Source: Phycisphaerae bacterium (GTDB lineage Bacteria > Planctomycetota > Phycisphaerae > Tepidisphaerales > Tepidisphaeraceae). From it: a DNA stretch of 47,787 nt. This document shows positions 1 through 8,353 of this stretch, one piece after another. The first letter of the stretch is position 1. Each line of letters begins with the position of its first letter. The position numbers and the translations under genes were made by a program. Where the stretch lies: positions 1-47,787 of the forward strand of contig JAUJNJ010000038.1 in assembly GCA_030448225.1 (NCBI GenBank), read 5' to 3'. The notes beneath the pieces were generated by a model, which saw only the letters and a program-made list of their open reading frames with translations, was not told where the DNA came from and did not search any database.

Positions 1-120
1 GAGCCGCGGCGGCGGTGGGAGCGGCGATGCCTTGATCGACGTGCCACGGCGTCGCACGAATGGGCGGGCGGTCGCGATTCGCTAGAGCAAAGCATCTAAC
101 CGTGCGGCGTCTTCCAACGA

Positions 121-141
121 CTGGGGAGCTTGCTCCCACGG
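121..141. repeat. GGGAGC-TT-GCTCCC palindrome, copy 1
   Basis: The hairpin CTGGGGAGC-TT-GCTCCCACGG has a perfect six-base-pair inner stem. A perfect ten-base-pair version with loop AA occurs at 47511-47532, at the other end of the window. Both copies are intergenic. No function is assigned. Confidence 0.6.
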
Positions 142-220
142 TTCCCCCGGACCGGCATCAAAACACGAGGTCCCGCAAGGTTCCGAATCAGCTCCCGCAA
201 AACCACGCAGGTCCGGGACC

Positions 221-248
221 GTTTCGCGGCCGGCCCGAAGGGCCGGGG
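221..248 (+). repeat. 28-nt REP-like element, GTTTCGCG family, copy 1
   Basis: The element has head GTTTCGCG followed by the hairpin GGCCCGAAGGGCC and tail GGGG. It matches 37792-37819 and, inverted, 37932-37959 nearly base for base. All three copies lie outside genes or at a gene's extreme 3' end. Confidence 0.65.
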
Positions 249-578
249 GCCGGAACGCCCTGATCATCTCCAGGTTGCGTGTGTGGCGCGTCCGGTATGT
301 GCTGCGAGTGGCAGGCTTGTTCGTGTCGAGCGCCGCCCAGGACCCTCGCGACGTTGGCGAGACGCGGGAGAGCCGGCGTTCCGCTCAGGATGACATTGGA
401 TTGTGCTGACCGTACTTCTGACAGGAACCTGATCGAAAACTGTCGCCCGCTGACGTCGCGCGGAGATCCCGCCCGCGTCTCGGGCAGAATATGCGGGCAT
501 GTCCCGCGCCAGGCCCGTCGGCGGCTCAAAACTTTGTCAACGTACGCCGGCCACGCCCGGGGCGGGATGGGGTTGGCA

Positions 579-1064
579 TCACCTGGCGGGCGGGACGCTC
601 CTCGGCGGCGGTGCCGCAGCCTTCGTCGCTGGTCGGCCGGCGTGATCTGGCGCCGGCGAAGCGATCGGATTCGTCGCCGCCGGCGCGTGCGTCTCGGTCT
701 TCAGTGGGATCAGGTAGTGCCCGACGTTGCCGCTTCCACGCGGGATCCAGTCCGGCGGCACCGCCTGCTCGCCCGGCAGGCGACCGCGCAGTGGGCGTCG
801 GAAATCGGGGGCGCCGGGCAAGGTCGCCGGGGCTTGGGCTCGGCGCGCCAGGGCGGCGCGCAGGTGTTGGTTCTGTGCTTGAAGGTTTCGGATCTGTTCC
901 CTCAGCCGCGACACCTCGAGCGCCGACGCCGTCAGTTCCTTCTCCAACTGCTCGACGCGCGCGTTCGGGTCCTTCGCCGGTTCGCGGCTTTCGCCCCACG
1001 CGGCGACGGTCGTGAGCGCGCCGCACGCCAGCGCGAGGGCCAACCGTTCGATCGAGCGCTTCAT
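579..1064 (-). CDS. small secreted protein with coiled coil
   Basis: The protein has 161 residues and I do not recognise it. It begins MKRSIERLALALACGALTTV, a basic start followed by a hydrophobic stretch that looks like a signal peptide. Residues of roughly 30-60 (VEQLEKELTASALEVSRLRE and onward) carry a heptad-like pattern typical of a coiled coil. The rest is rich in proline, alanine and arginine with no visible fold. The ATG at 1064 was chosen over a GTG at 1079 because AGGAGG (complement of 1070-1075) sits five bases upstream of it. It is transcribed away from nrnA, which lies about 150 bases to the right in the same direction. A role as a periplasmic or envelope protein is inference only. 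Confidence 0.6.
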   Translation of the reverse strand: MKRSIERLALALACGALTTVAAWGESREPAKDPNARVEQLEKELTASALEVSRLREQIRNLQAQNQHLRAALARRAQAPATLPGAPDFRRPLRGRLPGEQAVPPDWIPRGSGNVGHYLIPLKTETHAPAATNPIASPAPDHAGRPATKAAAPPPRSVPPAR

Positions 1065-1215
1065 CGGAACCTCCTGCACGTGCGGCGGGCGTTCCGCCGG
1101 ACGTGCGATATCGCGGCCGCGGAGTGCGGCCGCTACCGGGGTTGACGCTCCCGGGCTTAGGAAGTTGCGGCGGATCTTGTCGAGCGGACGACAGGGTCGG
1201 GCGAGGCGGCCGCGC

Positions 1216-2241
1216 TTATCGCAGCCGCTCGAGCATCGCCGCCACGACGCGGGCGCGGGCGGCGTCGAGGGGGCCGTCGAGCTTCAGGCCGGCGGCGCGG
1301 GCGTGGCCGCCACCGCCGAAGGTCTCGGCGAGGCGGGCGACGTCGACGCCGCCCTTGCTGCGGAGGCTGACGCGCACCGGGCCGGGCTCGCGCGGCTCGG
1401 TCAGCACGATCGACGCCTCGACCGTGCGGATCTGCAGCGGGATGTTGATCAGGTTCTCGGTGTCCGGCACGTTCGCGCCGGTCTCCTCGAAGTCCCGCTT
1501 GCGGACGCGCATCACGGCGAGGCGGCCGTCCTCGAGCAGTTCGAGCGAGCCGAGCGCGCGGGTCTGCAGCGCGACGCGCTCGGCCCGCTCGTTCTGGTAG
1601 AGGAGCTGGTACATCCGGTCGGTGTCGGCGCCGCCCTCCATCAGGGCGGCGGCGAGGCGCATCGTCTGCGGCCGCGTGCTGGAGAACTGGAACCAGCCGG
1701 TGTCGCTGGCGATCGCGAGGAACAGGCAGGCGGCGATCGGCGCGTCGAGGCCCACGCCCCACCGCTCGAGCAGCTCGGCGACGACCTCGCCCGCGGCCGC
1801 CGCGTCGGTGCGGACGAGCTTCGTCGTCGCCCAGTCCTCCTGCGTCAGGTGGTGGTCGACGACGAGCTTGGGCACGTCCCAGTCGGCGACCCGCTCGCGC
1901 AGCCCGGGCAATTGCGACCAGGTGCCGGTGTCGACGACCAGCAGCGCGTCGAACGTGCCCAGGTCGAGCGACGCCGGCCACCCCGCCTCGGCGTCGCGCG
2001 ACGCGATGCCGTTGTCCTCGAAGATGAACGCGTACTTCCGCGGCAGGTGGCTCAGCAGCAGCACCTCCGACTCGATCCCCTTCTGCCGCAGCCCCAGCGC
2101 CATCGCGCCGGCGCTGCCGAGCGCGTCGCCGTCGGGGCGGACGTGCGTCGTGATCAGCACGCGCTTGCAGCGCGCGAGCGTTTCGAGGACCTGCGCGTAA
2201 GCGTCGGGCGTGCGTTGTTCCTGCTGCAAGAGCGTGGTCAT
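1216..2241 (-). CDS. nrnA: DHH/DHHA1 phosphoesterase, NrnA-like oligoribonuclease / pAp phosphatase
   Basis: The product (341 residues) belongs to the cytoplasmic DHH family that degrades nano-RNAs and dephosphorylates 3'-phosphoadenosine 5'-phosphate. The N-terminal motif TTHVRPDGDALGS is at residues 31-43, the VDTGT motif follows, and VVDHH is the name-giving DHH motif that binds manganese. The C-terminal DHHA1 domain carries GGGGHARAAG. The length is typical of NrnA. The ATG at 2241 (MTTLLQQ) is preferred to one 39 bases upstream because it matches the usual family start. No Shine-Dalgarno is visible, but TATCAT lies about 10 bases upstream, so the transcript may be leaderless. ribF lies upstream in the same direction. 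Family assignment is firm; which of the two activities dominates is unknown. Confidence 0.9.
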   Translation of the reverse strand: MTTLLQQEQRTPDAYAQVLETLARCKRVLITTHVRPDGDALGSAGAMALGLRQKGIESEVLLLSHLPRKYAFIFEDNGIASRDAEAGWPASLDLGTFDALLVVDTGTWSQLPGLRERVADWDVPKLVVDHHLTQEDWATTKLVRTDAAAAGEVVAELLERWGVGLDAPIAACLFLAIASDTGWFQFSSTRPQTMRLAAALMEGGADTDRMYQLLYQNERAERVALQTRALGSLELLEDGRLAVMRVRKRDFEETGANVPDTENLINIPLQIRTVEASIVLTEPREPGPVRVSLRSKGGVDVARLAETFGGGGHARAAGLKLDGPLDAARARVVAAMLERLR

Positions 2242-2428
2242 AGGCGCGGGATGATAAACCGGATGATCGCGCCAGGACACGGGTGGTCGCTTCGTGGTTC
2301 CGCAATCTTCCGCGCGACCGTCGTACCGCGGGGGGATGTCGCAATGTCGCGACAGTCGTCGCGTTTGGGTCGGGTGCTGCTCAACACCGCGCAGCGACGG
2401 CGCCGGCCCAGGGGGGAGTCGCGCACGG

Positions 2429-3394
2429 TCACGCGGTCGCGATCGGGCGCTGGGCGTCGGACGACACCGTCGCGACGACGCGTTCGACGTCGCGCGCCAT
2501 CTGTTCCTTCAGCGCGTCGACGCTCGTCATCTTCCACTGCTCGCGGAGCCAGTCGAGGAGTTGGACGCGTAACGTGCGACCGTAGAGGTCACCGGCGAAC
2601 CCGACGAGGTGGGCTTCGACCTGCCGGGCGTTCTCGCCGAACGTGGGCATCGTGCCGATGCTGAGGGCGGCGGGGTAGGTCGTGCCGTCGACCGCGCAGC
2701 GTCCGGCGTAGACGCCGTCGGCGGGGACGAGTTGGGCGTCGGCGCGGAGGTTGGCGGTGGGCATGCCGATCGTCCGGCCGCGCTGGTGCCCCTTGACGAT
2801 CTCGCCCTCGAGCGCGTACGGGCGGCCGAGGCAGATCGCGGCGTCGCGGGCGCGGCCGTGGGCGAGGAGCCAGCGGACGAGCGAGCTGCTGACCGGCACG
2901 ACGTGGAGGTTCAGCAGCGGGACCGACAGCGGGTCGACCACGTTCACGCCGATGTCGGCGGCGGCCCCCCACTCGCGCAGGCGGTCGACGGTGCCGCCGC
3001 GGTTCTTGCCGAACGTGAACGACCGCCCCTCGACGAGGTGTGACGGGCGCACCGCGTCGCGCAGGTACGCCCAGAACTGCTCGGCCGTCAGCCCCAGCAC
3101 GGCCGGCTCGGGCGGCAGCAACACGAGGAAGTCGGCGCCGGCCGCCGCGATCAGCTCGTGCTTCAGCGCCGGCGGCGTCAGCCGGGGCGGGACGGCCTCG
3201 GGTCGCAGGACCGTCAGCGGGTGCGGCTCGAACGTCACGACCGCCAGCGCCGGCGCGCCGGCCCGTGCGACGATCGCGCGCGCGTCGCCGATGATCCGCC
3301 CGTGCCCGAGGTGTACGCCGTCGAAGTTGCCGATCGAGAGCACCGCGCCGGGCGGGAGCTGCGCGAGGCCGTCGAGTCCGTTCAGGGTGATCAT
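2429..3394 (-). CDS. ribF: bifunctional riboflavin kinase / FAD synthetase RibF
   Basis: RibF phosphorylates riboflavin to FMN and adenylates FMN to FAD in the cytoplasm. The 321-residue length is standard. The FAD synthetase half shows SIGNFDGVHLGHGRII near residues 20-36, in which HLGH is the nucleotidyltransferase motif. The riboflavin kinase half starts near residue 190 with GEIVKGHQRGRTIGMPTANL, including the PTAN flavin/ATP-binding motif. The gene lies upstream of nrnA with a spacer of about 190 bases on the same strand. No truncation is seen. The assignment is secure. Confidence 0.95.
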   Translation of the reverse strand: MITLNGLDGLAQLPPGAVLSIGNFDGVHLGHGRIIGDARAIVARAGAPALAVVTFEPHPLTVLRPEAVPPRLTPPALKHELIAAAGADFLVLLPPEPAVLGLTAEQFWAYLRDAVRPSHLVEGRSFTFGKNRGGTVDRLREWGAAADIGVNVVDPLSVPLLNLHVVPVSSSLVRWLLAHGRARDAAICLGRPYALEGEIVKGHQRGRTIGMPTANLRADAQLVPADGVYAGRCAVDGTTYPAALSIGTMPTFGENARQVEAHLVGFAGDLYGRTLRVQLLDWLREQWKMTSVDALKEQMARDVERVVATVSSDAQRPIATA

Positions 3395-3446
3395 GTCGAA
3401 GAGTCGGTCCGTCGGTGTTCAGGTGTCGCTATCGAGAAAAGACCAG

Positions 3447-3619
3447 TTGAACGACGGAGACACGGAGACACGGAGGTAGGAAGAGAAGACGAGGATGCAA
3501 AATAGAAGACGACGGAATGACGAGTACCCGACCGCCGTCCGTCTTCCTTCATCGTCCATCTTTGATCCACCATTCTCGCCCCCGTCATACCTCCGTGTCT
3601 CTGTGTCTCCGTGGTTCAA
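3447..3619. repeat. long hairpin with ACGGAGACACGGAG arms
   Basis: The left arm (3447-3478) starts TTGAACGACGGAG and ends CACGGAGGTA. The right arm (3588-3619) is its reverse complement with two mismatches in 32. Each arm is a tandem of the words ACGGAGAC/ACACGGAG. The 109-base centre holds a second weaker inverted repeat around GAAGACGACGGA and TCCGTCTTCC. The hairpin sits between the divergent starts of ribF and the dienelactone hydrolase. The same 32-nt arm recurs at 29267-29298. Confidence 0.8.
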
Positions 3620-3690
3620 TTCCGCCTGGTCTGCCAATGCCCGCGAGCGCGGCGGTTGCACCCGCGCGGCCGGCGCTTCAAGATTTCCGG

Positions 3691-3715
3691 CGGCCGGTTG
3701 TACTACAATCGGCCG
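3691..3715. promoter_or_regulatory. 25-bp operator-like palindrome over a possible -10
   Basis: CGGCCGGTTGTA and TACAATCGGCCG form an inverted repeat around C3703 with 11 of 12 pairs matching. TACAAT at 3704-3709 could be a -10 box, although no good -35 is seen. The site lies 32 bases before the dienelactone hydrolase ATG. A palindrome of this size placed over a promoter element suggests a repressor site, but a terminator-like hairpin in the leader is an alternative. Confidence 0.45.
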
Positions 3716-3747
3716 TTTCGAGACACCGCTACCCGAAGGAGGACCGT

Positions 3748-4569
3748 ATGAAGTTCGCCACGTTCGCCGTCGCCCTGTTCGGCGTGTTGCTCGCGTCGCC
3801 CGTCGCGCGGGCCGAGGTGAAGACGCAGACGATCGATTACAAGGCGGGCGACACCGCCCTGCAGGGTTACCTCGCCTCCGACGACGCCGTGGCGGGCAAG
3901 CGACCGGGCGTGCTCGTTGTGCACGAGTGGTACGGCCTGAACGACTACGCGAGGAGCCGGGCCGAGCAGCTGGCGAAGATGGGGTACGTCGCGTTCGCGC
4001 TCGACATCTACGGCAAGGGCGTGCAGGCCAAGAGCGCCGAGGAGGCCGGGCAGATGGCAGGCAAGTACAAGGGGGACCGCGCGCTCCTGCGCGCCCGCGC
4101 CCAGGCTGGGTTAGAGGTGCTCAAGAGCCAGCCGAACGTCGACGCCTCGAAGGTGGCCGCGATCGGCTACTGCTTCGGCGGGACGACCGTGCTGGAGCTG
4201 GCGCGCGGCGGCGCCGACGTGGCGGGCGTCGTGAGCTTCCACGGCGGGCTCGACACGCCGATGCCCGCCAAGGCCGGCGACGTCAAGGCGAAGGTGCTGG
4301 CGCTGCACGGCGCGGACGACCCGTTCGTCCCCGACGACCAGATCGTCGCGTTCCGCCAGGAAATGCAGGCGGCGAACGTCGACTGGACGCTCGTCGCCTA
4401 CGGCAACAGCGTTCACGGCTTCACGAACCCGAACAACGCCAACTCGAAGATGAAGGGCGTCGGCTACAACGCCGACGCCGACCGCCGATCGTGGCAGGCG
4501 ATGAAAGCGTTCTTCGACGAGATCTTCGGCGGCGGCGGCGGTGCCGCGCCGGCGGCCGCCGCGAAGTGA
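3748..4569 (+). CDS. secreted dienelactone hydrolase family protein
   Basis: This is an alpha/beta hydrolase of the dienelactone hydrolase family, 273 residues long. Residues 1-22 (MKFATFAVALFGVLLASPVA, cleavage after ARA) form a clear signal peptide, so it acts outside the cytoplasm. The family's Cys nucleophile is in GYCFGG (Cys142), with the aspartate in HGADDPFVP (190-191) and the histidine in SVHGFTNP (His223). Glu60 in HEWYGLN is the residue that positions the thiolate in classical members. The ATG follows AAGGAGG (3736-3742) at five bases. The C-terminus is a glycine/alanine run. The natural substrate is unknown; exported homologues are common and are not tied to chloroaromatic degradation. 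A strong hairpin follows the stop. Confidence 0.88.
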   Translation: MKFATFAVALFGVLLASPVARAEVKTQTIDYKAGDTALQGYLASDDAVAGKRPGVLVVHEWYGLNDYARSRAEQLAKMGYVAFALDIYGKGVQAKSAEEAGQMAGKYKGDRALLRARAQAGLEVLKSQPNVDASKVAAIGYCFGGTTVLELARGGADVAGVVSFHGGLDTPMPAKAGDVKAKVLALHGADDPFVPDDQIVAFRQEMQAANVDWTLVAYGNSVHGFTNPNNANSKMKGVGYNADADRRSWQAMKAFFDEIFGGGGGAAPAAAAK

Positions 4570-4608
4570 TTGCCCGCGAAGCCGCCGGGACACGCAAACG
4601 CGAGACGC

Positions 4609-4663
4609 GTGAAACAACGGGAGGACGACGGCGATAACCGTCGTCCTCCCGTTGATGTTTCAC
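4609..4663. terminator. strong hairpin between convergent genes
   Basis: ACGGGAGGACGACGG, loop CGATAA, then CCGTCGTCCTCCCGT form a perfect stem, extended outward by GTGAAAC and GTTTCAC with a three-base bulge. It lies 40 bases after the dienelactone hydrolase stop, in the spacer shared with the convergent PEP-CTERM gene. There is no T-tract on either strand, so it may act as an mRNA 3' stabiliser instead of a classical terminator. Confidence 0.6.
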
Positions 4664-4696
4664 GTCAGTGTCAGGTGTAGCGTCGGACCGGCGAGA

Positions 4697-4802
4697 GTCG
4701 TAATCCCGAGGAGCGACAGCGACACGGGACCTCGGGGCCGGGAGGGTGCGCTTCGTCCCAGCCCAAGATCCCTCTGGTCGCTGCCGCTCCGCCGGCATGA
4801 CA
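4697..4802. repeat. inverted repeat of the GTCATCCCGAGGAGCG type
   Basis: The left arm (4697-4731) reads as GTCGTAATCCCGAGGAGCG, AC, AGCGAC and so on. The right arm (4766-4801), reversed, reads as GTCATGCCGGCGGAGCG, GC, AGCGACCAGAGGGATCT. The arms are diverged but clearly related, and they resemble the inner hairpin of the element at 17805-17939. It fills the gene-free spacer 4664-4933. Confidence 0.55.
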
Positions 4803-4933
4803 CGCTGCACGTCGAGTGGCCGCGCCCTCGGTCGCGAGCTTCCGCCGCAGCATCGCGATGGTCCCGCATTCACGGCCGGCGAGGCCGTCGGCCTGTCCGC
4901 AGTGAGCTACGACCGCACGGGCGACGTCCTCGT

Positions 4934-5743
4934 TCAGCGCGAGGTCACGGGCGTCGGACGCGGGGCGCGCCGGCGTCGGGCGCCCAGCGCGAGGCCGCCG
5001 ACGCCGACCAGGGCGAGCGACGACGGCTCGGGGACCGGGCGCGTGGCGACGATCGTGCCGTCGAACTCGACGAAGCTGTCGCCGCGCTGGAACACCTGGT
5101 AGAGGAACGGGCCGGAGTCGATCTGCAGGGTGAGCGTCTCGATGCCCCCGCTGACGACCACCGACGACGTGAGCCCGCCGGCGTTGGCCGCCCCTTTCCC
5201 GGCGAGGCTGGTGTCGGGCACCGTGCTGTTCCCGAACGAGACGTCGGACTCGCCGTTGTCGATCAGCAACACGAGCGAGTTGCTCGCGAAGTTGTTGCCG
5301 CTGAGCGGAACGGCCAGTTCCCCGTCGTCGTCCTCGACGTCGAGTTGGATGCCCCGCAGCGCCTCCAGCGCCTCGCTGCCGAACGGGCCGGCCGCCGTGC
5401 GGCCGTAGTCGGCGACGGCGGTGCCGGGGGTGCCGTCGTTGCGCGGCTGCTGGAGCGCCGCCTGGCGGTTGGCGTCGATGAAGCTCCCGCCGGTGAAGTC
5501 GATGCTCGTCGGCGTGCGGTCGGCGACGATCGTGCCGTTGAACGAGGTGCGCAGGCTGCCGGGGGTCTGCGCGGTGGCCGGGTTGGGATCCCCGCTGTCG
5601 TCCCTGAGCAGGTCGCCGCCGACGGTGAGGAAGCTCCGCGCCGGGTCGATCGTGTACGTCACCACCGCGGCGTCCGCCCCGCCGGCCACGCAGGTGCCGA
5701 CCGCCACCGCGCCCGCGAGACGATAAAGATCTCGGGTCCGCAT
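4934..5743 (-). CDS. PEP-CTERM sorting domain protein
   Basis: The protein has 269 residues. It starts MRTRDLYRLAGAVAVG with a signal peptide cut near GGADA. The C-terminus carries VPEPSSLALVGVGG followed by a hydrophobic segment and an RRRR cluster, which is the PEP-CTERM signal recognised by an exosortase. The middle is a predicted all-beta extracellular region (SFLTVGGD, SFNGTIVADR, VEFDGTIVATR) with no named domain that I recognise. GGGAGGG lies about eight bases before the ATG at 5743. No exosortase gene is in the window. Related planctomycete proteins are exported and processed at the envelope; a specific function cannot be given. Confidence 0.85.
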   Translation of the reverse strand: MRTRDLYRLAGAVAVGTCVAGGADAAVVTYTIDPARSFLTVGGDLLRDDSGDPNPATAQTPGSLRTSFNGTIVADRTPTSIDFTGGSFIDANRQAALQQPRNDGTPGTAVADYGRTAAGPFGSEALEALRGIQLDVEDDDGELAVPLSGNNFASNSLVLLIDNGESDVSFGNSTVPDTSLAGKGAANAGGLTSSVVVSGGIETLTLQIDSGPFLYQVFQRGDSFVEFDGTIVATRPVPEPSSLALVGVGGLALGARRRRAPRPTPVTSR

Positions 5744-5910
5744 GTTCTCGCCCTCCCTTTTCCGGGTTGATCGAACCGATGGCGCACGACGACACCGCCT
5801 CCGGCTCGCCGCGGCCGACGGCCGGTTATATCGAGCCGCGGCCCGCCCGGACACCGGAAATCCTCACGATTCGTGTTAAATCGCCGAACTGGACGAGCCT
5901 GCCGCGGGCC

Positions 5911-7059
5911 TCACGAGCCCTGCTGGGGTGGCGGGAGCATCGCGATGAACTGGGATAACGCCTCGGCGGAGGGGCTCTCGGCGGTGCGGACGTAGTAGCC
6001 GCTGGTGGCGACGCCGGTGCAGAGGCTCTCGGCCAGGCCGAAGCCCAGCACCCGCCCGAGGCAGAAGCCGGCGTTGAAGTGGTCGCCCGCGCCGGTGCTG
6101 ATCTTCGGCTGCTGCACGAACGGGCCGTGGAACGTCGCGCTCTCGCCGTCGGCCAGCGCGGCGGCGGCCGCGCGGCGCGGGTGGATCACGACGCAGGCCA
6201 GGCCGAGCTTCTCGCGGATCGCCCGCGCGTTCTCCTCGATCGCGCCCTCCGGGTCGGTCTTGCCCGGCAGGCCCAGCACGTCGGCGATCTCCAGCGACTC
6301 CTTCAGGTTCAGCCCCAGGATCACGTCCACCTGGTCCTGGAACCGCTGCAACAGCTTCAGCGCGTCGAGGATGTCGGCGTGCGTCCGCTTCTCCGGGTCG
6401 GCCAGGTCGATGAAGACCCGCCGGCTGTGGCGCTCGGCGTTGGGGATCATCTCGTCGAGCAGCCTGGCCCAGATCCGGCTCATGTGCGGCAGCATCGTCC
6501 AGTTGACCATGCCGATCAGCTGCGAGTCGGTCATCAGCGCCTTGAGGCGGTCGCGGCCGACGCGGCCGACGAGGTTGTCCCAGTTGACCTGCCCGAGCGT
6601 CTCGTGCTTGCCGAACATCAGCTTGCCGTCGTCGAACTCCAGCGCGTCGGTGTGCCCGGGGTCGCCGATGCTGACGACCGTCGCCCGCCGGGCGAGTTCC
6701 TCGAACACCGGGTCGATCGTCGGGTAGCCGAGGTTGCCGACGTACGTGACCGACGCGCCGAGGCTCGCCAGCGCGTTGGCCATGATCGGGCCGTTGCCGC
6801 CGAGCTTGCGCTGGCGGACGACGAGCTCGTAGTTGCTGCTCTGCCCCGCCGCCGCGTGCATCTTCGCCGCCAGCGCGTCGATCGTGCGCACCGGCTCGTA
6901 CCGCCCGCCCTCGTGGCGCTTGTCGACGACGGCGATGATCTCGTCGACGAACCCGTCGAGGCCGACCGTCGCCTTGAACGACGGCAGCGTCGGCGCGGCC
7001 GCGGCGAGCTTGCGGCTGGTCAGTTCGCAGATCTTCTCGCGGGAAAGCGGCGTGGACAT
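5911..7059 (-). CDS. PfkB-family carbohydrate kinase
   Basis: The product has 382 residues and is a ribokinase/PfkB-type sugar or nucleoside kinase. The N-terminal half contains LGGNGPIMANALASLG, the family's GGN substrate-binding loop. Near the C-terminus STGAGDHFNAGFCLG is the second PfkB signature, with the GAGD anion hole and the catalytic aspartate. The loop is STGAGD where many members have DTTGAGD. The start at 7059 (MSTPLSREKICE) is preceded by AAAGGA. A TACAAT at 7227-7232 (minus strand) may be a promoter element for it. The spacer 7060-7258 holds no other feature. The sugar substrate cannot be named from sequence. Confidence 0.85.
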   Translation of the reverse strand: MSTPLSREKICELTSRKLAAAAPTLPSFKATVGLDGFVDEIIAVVDKRHEGGRYEPVRTIDALAAKMHAAAGQSSNYELVVRQRKLGGNGPIMANALASLGASVTYVGNLGYPTIDPVFEELARRATVVSIGDPGHTDALEFDDGKLMFGKHETLGQVNWDNLVGRVGRDRLKALMTDSQLIGMVNWTMLPHMSRIWARLLDEMIPNAERHSRRVFIDLADPEKRTHADILDALKLLQRFQDQVDVILGLNLKESLEIADVLGLPGKTDPEGAIEENARAIREKLGLACVVIHPRRAAAAALADGESATFHGPFVQQPKISTGAGDHFNAGFCLGRVLGFGLAESLCTGVATSGYYVRTAESPSAEALSQFIAMLPPPQQGS

Positions 7060-7258
7060 GCGGTGCGGGTCCTTTCGGAAGACTCGGGTCGAAACGCGCC
7101 CGGGGCGTTCATTGGAGCAGAAGTGCCCGCGCCGGAAAAGGGGCGAGGCCGTCCGCCCGCGCCGCGGCCGGCGCCGAAACATTCCGGCCCCGGTTGCCGT
7201 CGTTTACCGTCGCCGGCTTGGCGGGCATTGTACGGCTGCGGAAAACCAAACCGCCGAC

Positions 7259-8353
7259 CTACGGCACCGCCGCGCCGTCCACCCTCACGCGGTACAGGAT
7301 GCCCCCGTGGAACGCGACGAGGCCGTAATGGCCGGAATGGGCGAGGTGCCACGGATCGCCGCTGCCGAAGTTCGGCAGTTCGCGCGGCTCGTCCAGCAGC
7401 GTCTCGTCGACGCCCGTCTTTAGGTTGTGCCGCATCCAGCGGTGATGGCCGGCGTGGTACAGCCAGTCGCCGGCCCGGGCCAGCGAGCCGGCCGTACCCA
7501 CGGACCAGTACTTCGCGCTGCGCGAATCGTGGGTGAGCCGCATCAGGGCCGTCGGATCGTCGAAGACGTAGGAGCGGTAGCGGGCGCTGGCATCGCCGAT
7601 CCAGAGGGTGCCGTCGATGCTCGCGAACGCCTCGGCGAGGCCGGACGGCCGCGGGAAGGACTCGCCCTTGTAGAAGTTTTTCACCGGGTAGGCCCACACC
7701 TTGCGCGTCTCGAGGTCGACGACGAGCGGCTTCCAGTCGCGCCCGACGATCGCGAGCCGCCGCGGCTCGGGTCCGGCCGTGCGGTGCCCGACGACGAACG
7801 TCGGCTCGAAGCCGATCTCCGGGTCCAGATGGGCGGCCGGGTCGTCGGGACCGACGCCCAAGTCGCGCGGCTCGACCTTCGTCGCCTCGTGGAACACCTC
7901 GACCTTTGCGGCGCGGGTCTTGCCGTCGTAATCGACCATTGCCAGCCAGGCGCGTCGCTCGTTGCCGAAACAGCCGACCGCCATCACGCGGCCCGGCGCG
8001 ACCGGGAGGAGGAACGGGCCGTAAAAATCGGTCGGCGGGAGGCCGGCCTTGGCGTCGATCAGCGCGAGCTGCGTCCCGGCGCGGTCGAGCACGTAGATGC
8101 CCCGGCGCTGGCCCGCGCCGACCCAGACGTGCGGGCCGTCCGTCACGACATCCGTGATCGTCAGTTTCGCGTCCCGCAGCACTTCGACCGCACGTCCCTC
8201 CTCGCGGACGAGGCGCAGGGCGGCGTGCGTCCAGATGGCGTCGAGGTGCTCGCCGAGCGCGCGAAACCGCCCGCCTCTGAACGGCTTGGGCCCCGGGCCG
8301 CCCGGCACCGCCGATGACAGTCTGAGTTCGACGGGTTCTACCGCGACCCGCAC
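7259..8353 (-). CDS. C-terminal beta-propeller-like part of a large secreted protein
   Basis: This 364-residue open frame has no translation start of its own that looks real. It reads as the continuous C-terminal part of the broken gene that begins at 10335. The repeated pattern of short strands (HVWVGAGQRRGIYVLDRAGT, GRVMAVGCFGNERRAWLA, GTLWIGDASARYRSYVF, HLAHSGHYGLVAFHGGILY) at 40-60 residue spacing suggests a beta-propeller of the kind used to report or bind ligands. No catalytic motif is seen. The frame upstream (8354-10335) is interrupted many times. Whether a separate short protein is made from here in the cell is doubtful. Confidence 0.6.
   Translation of the reverse strand: MRVAVEPVELRLSSAVPGGPGPKPFRGGRFRALGEHLDAIWTHAALRLVREEGRAVEVLRDAKLTITDVVTDGPHVWVGAGQRRGIYVLDRAGTQLALIDAKAGLPPTDFYGPFLLPVAPGRVMAVGCFGNERRAWLAMVDYDGKTRAAKVEVFHEATKVEPRDLGVGPDDPAAHLDPEIGFEPTFVVGHRTAGPEPRRLAIVGRDWKPLVVDLETRKVWAYPVKNFYKGESFPRPSGLAEAFASIDGTLWIGDASARYRSYVFDDPTALMRLTHDSRSAKYWSVGTAGSLARAGDWLYHAGHHRWMRHNLKTGVDETLLDEPRELPNFGSGDPWHLAHSGHYGLVAFHGGILYRVRVDGAAVP

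Larger units (their letters stand above)
1..578. other. gene-free stretch with repeat remnants
   Basis: No open frame here has a convincing start, composition or recognisable motif. The stretch holds three repeat traces that recur elsewhere in the window: a GGGAGC/GCTCCC hairpin at 121-141, a 28-nt REP-like element at 221-248, and a short CCGCTCAGGATGACA fragment at 381-395 that resembles the arm of the element at 17833-17910. The left end may carry the tail of a gene outside the window, but nothing supports that. Confidence 0.5.

Noticed and set aside
60..578. Short open frames at the left end
   Set aside because: They overlap each other on both strands, run across repeat elements, and have no start signal or recognisable product.
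1012..2664. 550-residue plus-strand open frame over nrnA
   Set aside because: It is antisense to nrnA and part of ribF, whose motifs are clear; its own translation shows no motif.
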